NCBI GenBank assembly: GCA_029216955.1
Contig: JANAVB010033217.1
Location: forward strand, 3,104,631-3,168,630
From: Iris pallida
Lineage: Eukaryota; Streptophyta; Magnoliopsida; Asparagales; Iridaceae
DNA length: 64,000 nt
Direction of reading: 5' to 3'
Shown here one piece after another: positions 32,690 through 44,070 of the stretch (its first letter is position 1; the number at the start of each line of letters is the position of its first letter). Made by a program: the position numbers and the translations under genes. A model generated the notes under the pieces. That model made no database searches, was not told the DNA's origin, and saw only the letters and a list, made by a program, of their open reading frames with translations.

Positions 32690-34229
32690 GCTACTGTAAA
32701 ATTTTCCCGATCATGCCTCGATACTTACGTTTGTCGATCGAGTTACCGTCTTCATCATTATCAAGTTTGACCTGAATCATCGTCCTCGCTGGGGCGTGAT
32801 GCCACATTTAATCTGGAGTTGCGCTCGTGCAAGGCAAGATAAGAGATTCACAATAGTGTTTATAGCTCAAATTGATAACATAAACAGCGGAAGGAAAACG
32901 TAGTATACAACAAGAATCTCTTTTATTGATAATGAACTGAAGGTTACAATGGCTCTGAATAGCCTAACTTAACATGACAATTAGCTACAACGCTCATGAT
33001 CTCTCTAGCTTACAAAGGAGTCATTGTTCCATACATTATTCCTCTTTATAGCCAACAAGTAGTCTTCGGCTGAACATCTCCATGTCGCAAATCCAAACGA
33101 CAATGCGGTAGCTCCTCTTGAACGCTAAGGACTCCATGTCTCGGCACGTCCAAGCCGAGCCCCGCCTCGAGCCGAACATATCCTGAACTTGCCCACTACC
33201 GTGTCCCTGCGGCAGATACAGTTAGACATAATCTTAACATAAACATAGTGATCGTGCTCATCTATGTCCCATTTCGCCTAGCCTGCAAGGTTAGAACTTT
33301 ACATAAGAAATCATATCATTTCACTCAACCAACCAATCGTAAACTTAAACATATGCATAAGGGTGGCAGGCCTTGCGCCTGCACCCAGCGCTAATCTCAG
33401 CCCATCGGCCCTATCTATATGAAGGTCACGGTGTTTCGCATCGTAATGCATCTTTGGCATCCTTATGTGTAAGACTATGATCGCTTCGATACGGGATGCT
33501 AGCCCAATATCCGAAGGATCCCAAACTTACTGATATCATAGCTTATCACAACACTGGACGGTCGCAACCCGTCCTAATGATGTGCACCATAAATATCATA
33601 CATAATTTCCTCCTTTGAACTACTCGGTTGAATTAAGATGATGTGCACCATAAATACCATACATAAATACCAACACTGGACGGTCACAACAATATAACAG
33701 CTTATTGGGTATATTATATTGACATTGCTTGTCCTCCATTCAGAGTTGACCGTTCTCGACAGGTTTTGATATTATAACTGTTGTCAGATAGTAGAACTAG
33801 ACAGCGTTCTACGTCGATTCTGCGGTGTAGGCTGGGACGCTGTCACGCACTCATGTCCTTACTACGGGTGCGGGTCATAATAGGGTGCGCGAGAAAGGAA
33901 CAATGTCGCTACCGATTCGGTTGGGACCGATAGGTCGGAATCAGCCGAGGTCGATCAAACGGGAACGGTTGAATTAAGATCCATTCCACGTTATGGAATG
34001 GCTTCTCTAGAACCAAGTCCCATATTCAGCAGGTTGCAGACGATCGCGTAGGCGACGTCAGCGCAGCCAACCAGTCGCTCGTTTGAAGCAAGTCTAAGGC
34101 AAGTGGCTGACCTCCTTTGCCTTGTCCCTCTTCGACGTCAGCTGGCATCACAAGCCATCCCGGACGTATAGCTTTGTTAATCGGGGTCCTTTCAATGCAA
34201 AGTAGCTAGCTCCAATGCAAGTCCCCGCT
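32690..34229. other. Probable old LTR-retrotransposon debris, unclassified
   Basis: No protein is recognisable. The stretch is less AT-rich than its neighbours, with local repeats (GATGTGCACCATAAATA twice, CACTGGACGGTC twice near 33550-33690) and many short GC-rich segments. Its position next to a gypsy RT fragment makes LTR or untranslated gypsy sequence likely, but this is inference. Confidence 0.35.
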
Positions 34230-35590
34230 TGTAGTGCCCCGTCCCGCTCAGTCAATCGACAGGATCAAAATGCCAACGGCGTTCGGACTTAGCCTTGCAA
34301 TGGCTACTCGAAGACATCGTTCGGTCAAAGCGACCGCTCGCTCAGGTGGGTTAGTTTCGGTGAACTTGCCTCATCTTAGCCTTCACATAATAAATCGCTT
34401 ATTTTCAACTTGCATTAGTAGGCTTAATAATAAAATAGATGAATCCACATAGCTAAAGGGAATAATCCCGACGGGTCGAATTGAGTAAGAATATGGAAAG
34501 GTCCAACAGTCGGCTTAGAGTTGGTGCACGGCGTGCTTTGAAAATGACACTCGATCCTTCGTCCCGTGGCTTGGGAGAAGGAAAGTCGGTTGTGTAGGCA
34601 AAGTATGAACGTAGCCTAAGTCATAGGCGTCGCCCGCATAAATGCTTCATAAAGCATGCACGATCCCGTCATCCAAGGCTTGGCATAGCCTTGGCTTGCC
34701 CATGAGTTAAGTTGCGTTGAGCGGCTTGTGACCTAAGTCTAGGCACCCGAGTGACTTGGTCGTTTAAGTTGGATGCGTGCACGGCACGATCCGTTAAGGC
34801 AAAGCTTGATGCAGCCTTTGCTCGTTAAGTTGTTGCGAAGTTAATTTAGGCAAAGTTATGCCGGTCGACCTAAGATATTACAAGCACTGTCCCGCTCCTT
34901 CGCGGTTTGTCAAGTTAAGTAGTCCTACGATCTCAAGTCCCGTCGACTTGGGCAGGAGTGTCACGCAGAGCACGATTGGCTTAAGGTACGATGCACGGGC
35001 TTAGTGTTTAAGGCGAGGATCACAATTGATTCAAAGTGAGTTTTGAGAAAGGACTATCAAATAGGCATTCATGAGTTGAACCAAATGATAGGGTAACAAG
35101 GAAGGAAATGCTCGCGACCGTGGGTCGTCGAGGGGTCTCAAGGAAAGGAATGCCCGCGACCGTGGGTCGTCGAGGGGTCTCCTAGGTCGAAACGGTCCCG
35201 TGGCACCGGGTTGTTGATCGAGGAAACTACTGTCTTGTCGACAAGTTGTCCATAACCGTACGAAGACATATTTTCCTTTTAGTTAATAAGACATAGCCTA
35301 CATTATCTTTGAAAACTCAATCCCATTTCCGTGTTTGTGCCCTCATATTTATCCTTTTATTCGCAACAACATTATCGATTTACCGAGGAAGGGGGTCAAG
35401 AAGAGGAGGGTCAACCACTCACCTTGAGTTTACTTCAGGCGAGAGAATGGATCTTAATTCAACCATTCCCGTTCGATTGAGTCAATCGATCCCGACCTAT
35501 CGGTTCCGACCGAATCGATAGCGACAGTGTTTCTTTCACGCGCACCCGGTGGACGGAGTACGGGGCACGATGTAGGGACGGGGCACTACA
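34230..35590. mobile_element. 1.36-kb LTR-like unit with 16-bp perfect inverted ends
   Basis: The left end TGTAGTGCCCCGTCCC is the exact reverse complement of the right end. The TG...CA boundaries suit an LTR. The right end cuts a gypsy RT frame immediately after DDILVYS. GCT is present on both sides, but no 5-bp duplication is evident. Inside, a 43-bp segment is tandemly duplicated (35100-35185). Most likely a solo LTR; a small TIR transposon is the alternative. Confidence 0.55.
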
Positions 35591-36075
35591 GCTATAGACT
35601 AAGATGTCGTCTATGAACACTATCATGAACTGATCCAAATAGTGCATGAAGATACGATTCATGGGGTCCATGAATACGGCTGGCACACTGGTCGCTCCAA
35701 ATGGCATAACAAGGAAATCCCAATGTCCATACCTCGATCTGAATGATGTCTTCTGGATGACTTTCTCTCTGACTCTGATCTGATGGTACCCTCATGACCG
35801 CAAGTCAATATTCGAGAATACAGCCGCTCCCTTGAGCTGATCAAATAGGTCATCAATGTACGATAATCAACACATAATCTTGACGTACCATCCTTCTTCT
35901 TCACAAGAAGCATCGGTGCTCCCCAAGGCGATCCACTAGCACGAATGAATCCTTTGGTTCTGAGTTCTTCAATCATTTTGTACAAGATTTCCAACTTTGA
36001 AGGTGCCATCCTGTAGACTCTCTCCGATCCTGGTGCCATCCCTGGAATGAAGTCGATGGTGAAAACTCTGCCTCA
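35591..36075 (-). pseudogene. Ty3/gypsy reverse transcriptase fragment
   Basis: The translation has [53 protein letters not shown], then after a frameshift GYHQIRV-like residues, [20 protein letters not shown] and [11 protein letters not shown]. That covers the fingers and palm of a gypsy RT including the FIDD catalytic site. It is cut at 35591 by the LTR-like unit and has at least two frameshifts. No gag, integrase or RNase H is present nearby. Confidence 0.88.
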
Positions 36076-37410
36076 CCGGAAAATGAAAAATCTGCCTCAC
36101 CGGGAATACCAAAAATAATCCTGCAAATATGGCAGTCTTTCTTGTGTATTGCTCCTTCAACCAATCCATTCCTAGGCCAAGGGACCGATTCGGCCCGCAG
36201 CAAAAGGGCGTCGTCTAACCCAGCTATAGTCCGTGATGGCTTGACATTGCCAGTAGCCTTCACACCCTTTCACTGCTTAACAAATGCACGTGACACGGGA
36301 CGGTGCTTGATATACTTCGATAGCCCAACAAAACTCTTTTCTAATGTGTTCGTGCAACGACTTGACAAGCAAGGACTACGTCAAGCCTTGCATCGAGGGA
36401 ACGTGCTGTGCATGCGTTCGACTTGAACAATCAAGTTCTTTGGGTGCATAACTTAAGCAAGAAGCAGTGAAATACGACTTAAACTACGGGACAAGCGAAT
36501 GTTAATATTAATTGTAGTTCCAATTACATTTTAAATAAAAAAGAATGCAATTTTAACTTTAACTAGTTTTAAGTAAATGTTAAATCAAAAACTATTTTAA
36601 ATTTTAGTATTAATATTAGTTTCAATAATATTATAAATTTTAAATTAACAGGAATGCCACGGTATTAGAAACCTAGCTTGCTGATGTCACGTTGCTCGGG
36701 GCTCGGTTAGTGTTCGTCTAAACTCGTACGTGCGAACTAGTTATTAGTAATGATAACCAAAAATTGAATTTTAAGTTTAAAATCTAGTCATCTCCCATAC
36801 TCTCTCTTTCTCTCTCTCTCTCTCGGGTTCTCCCTCACAGGTTGTGTTCCTTACACAACAGACCCCGGAGCATTAAATGCTCTGTATGCGTTATCCTACA
36901 CAATTTAATAATAAACACTGATACCATATCAATAGAAGAGTAAAAGTTGTTTTGGAACTCGTAAAAAATTACTTTGTATTGTCTTCTCAATACTTTTTTG
37001 CATTGGAGATGACTTTTTAAACTTATTGTCATTTGTGAATATAGCAGCATATGCAAGTTATTGTCTTCTGCCTCATGCCACATAGGATACACAACACATA
37101 ACAAGACAATAGGGTTTCGTAGCATTAAATGCTGCTGCATACGTTATCCTACAGAAGAGGGGCCACGTGGAGATTGCTGTTGCATGCTTCCTCATGCGTT
37201 ATTAGCTACACAATTTAATAATACATGTACCCAGAAGACGAGAAAGTTGTTTTGTTGGAAGTTGTTTCCTTAAAATTATGCTTGCTCCTAGAATCACTCA
37301 AGATTTTTCATGAGCCATCAAAAGAGGGCCACGTGGCGGAGTTACAAGGAAGACGAAAAGGTTGTGTTGTTGCCTTGCTGGAAGTTGTTTCTTCCTGAAT
37401 AATGCTTTTT
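36076..37410. other. Interval without recognisable gene
   Basis: Mixed AT-rich sequence with a (CT)n tract at about 36803-36825. A segment around GCATTAAATGCT-GCATACGTTATCCTAC occurs twice (36870 and 37124) with CACGTGG-containing copies further on, so an old duplication is present. Confidence 0.4.
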
Positions 37411-37414
37411 GTAC

Positions 37415-37820
37415 CTCCAAATTGCACTTTCAAACTGTCCATCCTTACGTGGCAGCTGACGTGATATGTTGATCTGGCAGCTGACGTGGCAATTTTTTTT
37501 AAATAAAACTAAAAATAAAAATTAACATTAAAATTAATATTAACATTAACATTAACATTAATATTAATATTAATATTAATATTATCGCTAACGTTAACAA
37601 TAATATTAATATTAATATTAACCTTAACATTAATATTAATAAAATTAATATTAACATTAAATTAACATTGATATTAACGTTAAATTATTATGGAGAAAAT
37701 TGGGTAGTTAACTTTTTGGATTAAAATTTGCCATGTCATCAGTCATGTCAGATGACACACACTATTATTTAACATGCCACATCAGATGGAAGGGCTATAT
37801 ATTAGAGGGACAATTTGGAG
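37415..37820. mobile_element. MITE-like unit 2 with a central (TTAATR)n array
   Basis: The ends CTCCAAATTG are perfectly inverted and both are flanked by GTAC (37411-37414 and 37821-37824), either a target duplication or part of a 14-bp TIR. Inside are GCAGCTGACGTGGCA repeats and a (ATTAAC/ATTAAT)n tract, as in unit 1. It lies directly before the MULE transposase gene. Confidence 0.7.
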
Positions 37821-37907
37821 GTACGAATATAGTATTACTCTTTTTTCTTGTATTGTTTCTTGTCATTCGTTTCTTCTGCTGGTTTCTAACACACTCTATT
37901 TTCTTCA

Positions 37908-40500
37908 ATGTCGATGTCACATGGAGAAAGTGATGAACGTGTGAAAGATTTAGTTGATGAAGAAAGCTTCCTTTCAAGAGGACTGTCAGATGATTTGGAT
38001 GATGAGCAAAGTTTGGAAGATGTCAACTTTGGAGACAGTAAAGAACAAGATGAAGAAAACGATGGAAGAATGCATCATAACGACGACGACGACATCAACG
38101 CAAACAACGAAATGTTATTTCGCATCACCCTTTCTAATGGATTTAAGAAATGCATTATATTTTTATATCTATTTCTCATGTTTATTTTGTTTTATTCTGT
38201 TCTTAGGAACGACGGTGAATCTCCATTGGATTTTTATGCAGTGACGATGAAAAAAATATTGCAGTCTGCCAACATTAACAAAGATCCAAAACAGCTCTTA
38301 GAAGAAGATATTGTCAGTCTGCAGTTCAACTCTATTGAATAAGTAGAGACATTCTACCGGATATATTCAAAAGCATATGGTTTCAGTATTAGAAAGAACG
38401 AGGTAAAGAAAAACAAATCTGGGATGGTGATGATCCGTAGTTGGTGTTGTTCGAATGCGAGATTCAGACACAAGAAATACAAGGAAGCTCCAAACAGGGT
38501 TCGTGAGCCAAGAAGTGAAAGCAGAAGTGGTTGTAAAGCAATTTTTCGTATTGGGTACACCCATAAAACAAAGATGTGGTCCGTCAAAAAATTTATGTAC
38601 ATCACAACCATAACCTGGCGAATGATTATGAAACAGTTTTTTTGAGATCCCATCGTACGATATCACCCGCAGAGTTGGAAGAAATTAAGCTTATGAAGCA
38701 ATCAGGTATGGGGACTGGACAGATATGGAATTTAATTGTCCAGAAGAAAGGTGGCTGGGATAAGGTTGGATGGACGAGAAAGGAATTTATACAACGCTCT
38801 AGCTCAAGATAGTAGAGCACTAGACGATGTTCATGCTACGACAACACTTACATTTCTTCAATCTAAGGAGGGCAGTGACCCAGATTTCTTCTACGCGTAC
38901 AAGGTAGACGAAGATTCCAGATTGACCCATCTCTTTTGGGCTGACGGTGCATGTCGATTCGATTACGAATTACTTGGAGATTCACTAGCATTCGATTCTA
39001 CATATAAAATAAATAGAAGTCAAATGCCGTTGGTGGTTCTAGTGGGTACAAACAATCATGCGATGACTTGTGTGTTTGGGTTTGCAATGATCCATAATGA
39101 GACTGCAGAGACATATTCTTGGGTTCTAGAAAAATTCTTAGAGTGTATGAATGGCAAATTACCAGTGACAGTTCTTATGGATGGTTGCAGATCCATGAAT
39201 AAAGCAATTGAGGAATTTAAGGCCCAGTGTAGTTCATCGAACGTGCTCATGGCATATCCTAAATAATGCTGCCAAACATGTACACCGAGAGGGTTTTCAC
39301 AATAAACTGAGTCTTCTGATTAAAAGGTACATCGCACACTTGCTACTTTACTTTGAATTATGTTGTTGTTATAATATCACAACTTTAGTTACTGTCCATG
39401 TTTTCTAAACAGGTACTATTCAGTCGATGAATTTGAAAATCGTTGGCAGCAGATGCTAACAGATTATAATGTAGAGAACAATGAGTGGACCACTGCATTG
39501 TACAGAACGAGGGAGCGATAGGCGGACACATTCCTACGTGGAAATTATTTTGGCGGTTCTACTGCAACAAATAGATGTGAATCTATGAACGCATTTCTGA
39601 AAAGGTTTTTGAATGAGAAGCTGCCACTATGGAAGGCCCTTCAAAATTGTGACTACGGTTTGGCGGCCTTACGTTACGGCCAGATGGGTAAGCATGTCAA
39701 TGATAAACTCTCAACACCAGTTGTGAATCAAACTAGCATGGCCGTAATAGAAGGTAAATTTGTCCGCAATTTACACTAAAACGGTGTTTTTAGATGTAAG
39801 GAAGGAAATCACCCGTTCTGATGCATATACTGTTCTCCATCATCACATCATAAGAGAGTCAGAAGTTTGCACTGTCCAAAAGTATATGTCGCCAAACAGT
39901 GTCAACCGGAAGGTTACATTTGATCCGGCCGACAACATCATAAATTGTGAATGCTTGTGGATGGAGACCAAGGGGATTCCTTGTAGGCATATTTTTTCAG
40001 CAATGAAGAGATTGCAAATTGGAGATATTCCAAAGAACTTGATGAAATCTCGTTGGCTCAAGGATTGCAAAGAGAGTTATGTCTCCGGACCTGACTCAGA
40101 AAGAAAATTCATCCACCCAGACAGTATTGAGAGCAGAAGGTATGGTGGTATTCATGAACAAGTTAATCTGTTTACATACTATTGTAAAAAATCAAGCAAA
40201 ATTCAAGAGAGGGGAACGGAGTTGATGTCGTCTGTTCTGATAGAGTTGAAAGAAATGGTGACCGATATTGGTGAAGAAGAACAAATGGTAGCTGATGCAG
40301 TTCATGGAGTGCATGAAGCTTTAAAGAGCCAATTCCGGTAGCAACAAAAGGAAGGCCTTCTCAAGGAAAATCTAGCCAGCCTACAGAAAGTCAGCCTATC
40401 CCGAAGCCTAGAGTATGTAGAGTTTGTAAAAAATTGGGTCACAATTTTCGTAATTGTAAAGTACGAAAGCGAAATAGCGACAAAGAGCAAATGGAATAAA
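37908..40500 (+). pseudogene. FAR1-like MULE transposase pseudogene
   Basis: The acidic N-terminus (MSMSHGESDER) is followed by a FAR1-type zinc-binding domain (ETFYRIYSKAYGFSIRKNE; CCSNARFRHKKY; GCKAIF; HHNHNLA). Next come the MULE core (FWADGACRFDYELLGDSLAFDSTYKIN; VVLVGTNNHAMTCVFGFAMI; VLMDGCRSMNKAIE; CSWHILNNAAKHV) and a SWIM zinc finger (CECLWMETKGIPCRHIF). It resembles FHY3/FAR1-related transposases. At least one intron is visible (about 39328-39413). Damage: TAA at 38340, frameshifts near 38595, 38785, 39215 and 39770, and TAG near 39519. It is the only transposase for a TIR element inside 24.4-51.0 kb, so it is the probable former mobiliser. Confidence 0.88.
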
Positions 40501-40569
40501 ATGAAACGTCGTTGACTTAAGATAATGTCTTTCTTATGTGGCAAGATGTCATTCACACGAGACAATTAG

Positions 40570-41310
40570 ATAAAAAATATTTTCTCCAATGCAAAAGTTT
40601 GAGAAGACAATTAGATAAAAATGGAGAATATCAAATTCCAAGTTCAAAACGGAGAATATCAAAAATGGAGAAAATATGTTCTCCGTGCAGTTCAAAACAG
40701 AGAATATCATTCTCCGTTTCAAATGACACGGAGAATATCATTCTCCGTTTCAAATTAAAATGGAGAATGAACATTCTAATATATTTTTAACACTGGGAAG
40801 CTTATTCTCTGTTTCCAATTAAACGGAGAATGCCGTTCTCCGTTCCAATTTAAACGGCGAATAGAATCCTCAATCGTTTTAAAACTGGGAACAGCATTCT
40901 CCGTGCAGTTCAAAACGGAGAATATCATTCTCCGTTACAAATAAAACGGAGAATATCATTCTCCGTTTCAAATTAAAATGGAGAATGAACATTCTAATGT
41001 GTTTTTAACACTGGAAATCTTATTATTCGTTTCAAATGAAACGGAGAATGCCGTTATCCGTTCCAAATTAAACGGCGAATAGAATCCTCAATCGTTTTAA
41101 TACTGGGAATGACATTCTCCATGCAGTTCAAAACGGAGAATATAATTCTCCGTTACAAATGAAACGGAGAATATTATTCTCCGTTTTAAATTAAAACGGA
41201 GAATGAACATTCTAATGTGTTTTTAACACTGGGAATGCTATTCTCCGTGTAATTCAAAACGGAGAATTCTATTCTCCGTTTAATAAAACACGGAGAATGC
41301 TATTGTAGTG
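40570..41310. repeat. CATTCTCCGTTTCAAAT...ACGGAGAATG repeat cluster
   Basis: Directly downstream of the MULE transposase, at least fifteen copies of ACGGAGAAT or ATTCTCCGT alternate with A-rich spacers. Larger units of about 235 bp are duplicated (around 40790-41030 and 41030-41270). Confidence 0.88.
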
Positions 41311-41394
41311 TCGTGGTTACAATGCTAGACTTGTATTTAAGAGGTCATTGGTTCAAATCTTGACTATAACAAAATTTTGTTTTGTTTATACTTT

Positions 41395-41780
41395 TTTTAG
41401 CCCATTTAAAAGGGAAAAAACTTTGATACAGGAGAGAAACTTTGATACAGTAGGGGGTATCAAAGTTTTGATACCCCCTATGTATGACATGTGGGCCATC
41501 TCAAAATTTATGTGTATATATATGTTTACACGTTTTACAAAGCAGTAGGGGCCCACATGTCATACATAGGGGGTATCAAAACTTTGATACCCCTACTGTA
41601 TCAAAGTTTTGATACCCCCTATGTATGACATGTGGGCCCTCTCAAAATTTATGTGTATATATATGTGTACACATTTGATAAAGCAGGAAGGGCCCATATG
41701 TCATACATAGGGGGTATCAAAACTTTGATACCCCCTACTGTATCAAGAAAAAAACATTTCTATACAGTAGGGGTATCAAA
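41395..41780. repeat. Two adjacent palindromic MITE-like units
   Basis: TGATACCCCCTATGTATGAC and its reverse complement bracket an AT-rich centre twice in succession (about 41465-41592 and 41598-41740). Outer TTTGATACAG repeats surround them. Each unit can fold back on itself, and adjacent units can pair with each other. Confidence 0.8.
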
Positions 41781-42019
41781 GTTGGCAGAATTCGAAGGGG
41801 AAGATTCATTGGTATTAATGGCATATAAATGGCAGTATTTGGGAGAGTTTGTTCTAGTATTACTTAGCTTTACTTGAGAAGGGGCAGATGCATTGGTATT
41901 GATAGAAATTAATGGAATTGAATTCGAAGTGGCTGCCACTTAACGCATGAGTCCGAGTTATTCCATGCCTATAAATGGTAATAGTGTAGGAAGAGTTTGT
42001 TCTCATCTCACTTAGCTTT

Positions 42020-42408
42020 TCTTGTGGAGATGGACTCTACCGATCCCTCGCCTTAGCAAGACGCTTTCCTCTTGGTTGTCGATCTCCTCGTTCGAAGAAG
42101 CTTTGGTGGTGAAGTCCTTCAGAAGACTGAGATGTGCCTGGGTTTGGATTTATTGCCAACCCACGCTCTGTCGAAGCACCCGCACGTTAATTGGCTCGGA
42201 CTATGCACGGTGTTCCTTTGCCGCAAGGAGTTTATTTCTTCAACGTGTTCCATAGGTCCGACGCTGCACGGTGGTGATGTCGTTCAGAAGACGGAGATGT
42301 GCATAGGTTTGGATTTATTATCGTTCCACGCTCTGTCGAAGCGCCCGTCAGGAGTTTATTTCTTCGACATGTTCCATGATGAAGAAGGATGCCTTTGTAC
42401 AGTACTCT
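42020..42408 (+). other. Internally duplicated ORF-like stretch of unknown nature
   Basis: Segments around GAAGACTGAGATGTGC and ACGCTCTGTCGAAGC occur twice (about 42120-42180 and 42288-42345), giving repeated peptides such as KTEMCxGLDLL. Read from ATG at 42029 an early TAG interrupts. No family is recognised. It leads directly into the giant hairpin. Confidence 0.3.
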
Positions 42409-43122
42409 GCCTCAAGGAATTCCTTTGCCTCAGTGAGTTCCTTTGCTCGGAGGATGCACGATGAAGTGACTTGCCTGAAGGAGTCATCCAATGGTTCCTA
42501 TGCTCTGACGATGCACGATGAAGAACATCTACCACGTAGACACGAACTGAAAGACGATAGAGAACAACACTCCTCATTCACAGTCGAAGCTTTCAATTGA
42601 ATTCCTTGAGGCAGATCACTTCATCGTGCATCGTCAGAGCAGTGGAACTCCCTGAACAAAGGAACTCCGTGCATAGTCAGAGCAATGGAACTCCATGAAC
42701 AAAGGAACTCTGTGCATAGTCAGAGCGAATCAAAGTGCGAGCGCTCTGACAGAGTGCGGGTTTAGATTTATTGCGCTCGCACTTTGATTCGCTCTGACTA
42801 TGCATGGAGTTCCTTTGTTCATGGAGTTCTATTGCTCTGACTATGCACGAAGTTCCTTTGTTCAGGGAGTTCCATTGCTCTGACGATGCACGATGAAGTG
42901 ATTTGCCTCAAGGAATTCAATTGAAAGCTTCGACTGTGAAGGAGGAGTGTTGTTCTCTGTCGTCTTTCAGTTCGTGTCCACGTGGTAGATGTTCTTCATC
43001 GTGCATCGTCAGAGCTTAGGAACCGTTGGATGACTCCTTGAGGCAAGTCACTTCATCGTGCATCCTCCGAGCAAAGGAACTCACTGAGGCAAAGGAACTC
43101 ACTGCTTCAAGGAATTCCTTTG
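42409..43122. repeat. Giant inverted repeat (hairpin, arms about 330-350 bp)
   Basis: 42409-42743 and 42773-43122 are highly similar reverse complements around a 29-bp loop. Within each arm a unit near ACTATGCACGGAGTTCC and GAGCAATGGAACTCC is itself repeated. Both strands would give a long double-stranded RNA if transcribed. It lies between the MULE transposase and the first ULP-like gene. Confidence 0.87.
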
Positions 43123-44070
43123 CCACAAGGAGTTCTATTGCTCTGCGATGCCCGCACGCAGCTCACATTCAACTTTTTTCTTGATAGTAGGATTTTATGT
43201 AGTATTTCAGACTTTATAATGTAAATGTAACTCAAAAAGTCAAACTTTTCGTGGTTTTCACAATGTACTCAAAAAGGATTTTATTATAAAAGACAGCAGA
43301 GTAGACATTATAAAAGACAGAAGTTCCCTTGAAATCTAATTCTTAGCCCATACCAACCTCATCATTGTAGTCTTCTTAGCCCATAACAACCTCGTCATAT
43401 CCTCATCAAGCTCATCTTCATTCTCCTTTTCAAACTAAACGGAGAATAACATTCTATGTTTCGAAAGACACGGAGAACGTTATTCTCCGTTTAAATAAAA
43501 ACGACGAATAAACATTTTAATGTGTTTTACAACTGGGAATGTTATTCTCCGTTTCAAGACAGACGGAGAATGTTATTATCCGTTCCGAAATAAACGGTGA
43601 ATAGAATCCTCAAACGATTTAATTTAAACGGGAAAGTTATTCTCTGTTTCAAGTAAACAGAGAATTCCATTCTCCGTTCCAAATAAAACGGAGAATATAA
43701 TCCGAAGGGGCAGATTCATTAGGAATAAATGACATATAAATGGAAGAATTCATTGGTATTAATGGCATATAAATGGCAGATTCATTGGTATTAATGACAA
43801 TAAAAGTGACTGCCACTTGGCGCATGAGTTCGAGTTGTTAAATTTTGCCAATAAATGGTAGAAGTTCTGAAGTTGGGAGAGCTTATTATAAAAATGGCTG
43901 CAACTTGGCGCATGAGTTCGAGTTGTTTCATATGTAAATAAAAGTCAAACTTTTCGTGGTTTTGACAATGTAAATGTAATTCAAAAATAATTATATTATA
44001 AAAGCAGAGCTTATAAAAGACAGAAGTTCCTTGCCCAATTACATCATAATTACATTGTTGTTTTACAATG
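43123..44070. other. Noncoding interval with element-wide repeats
   Basis: CGGAGAAT/ATTCTCCGT repeats cluster at about 43430-43700. A segment around GCCACTTGGCGCATGAGTTCGAG occurs three times (41932, 43808, 43910). A TAGCCCATACCAACCTCATC segment at 43345 repeats in the ULP-like gene end at 44115, pointing to a partial duplication of that gene's 3' flank. Confidence 0.55.
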
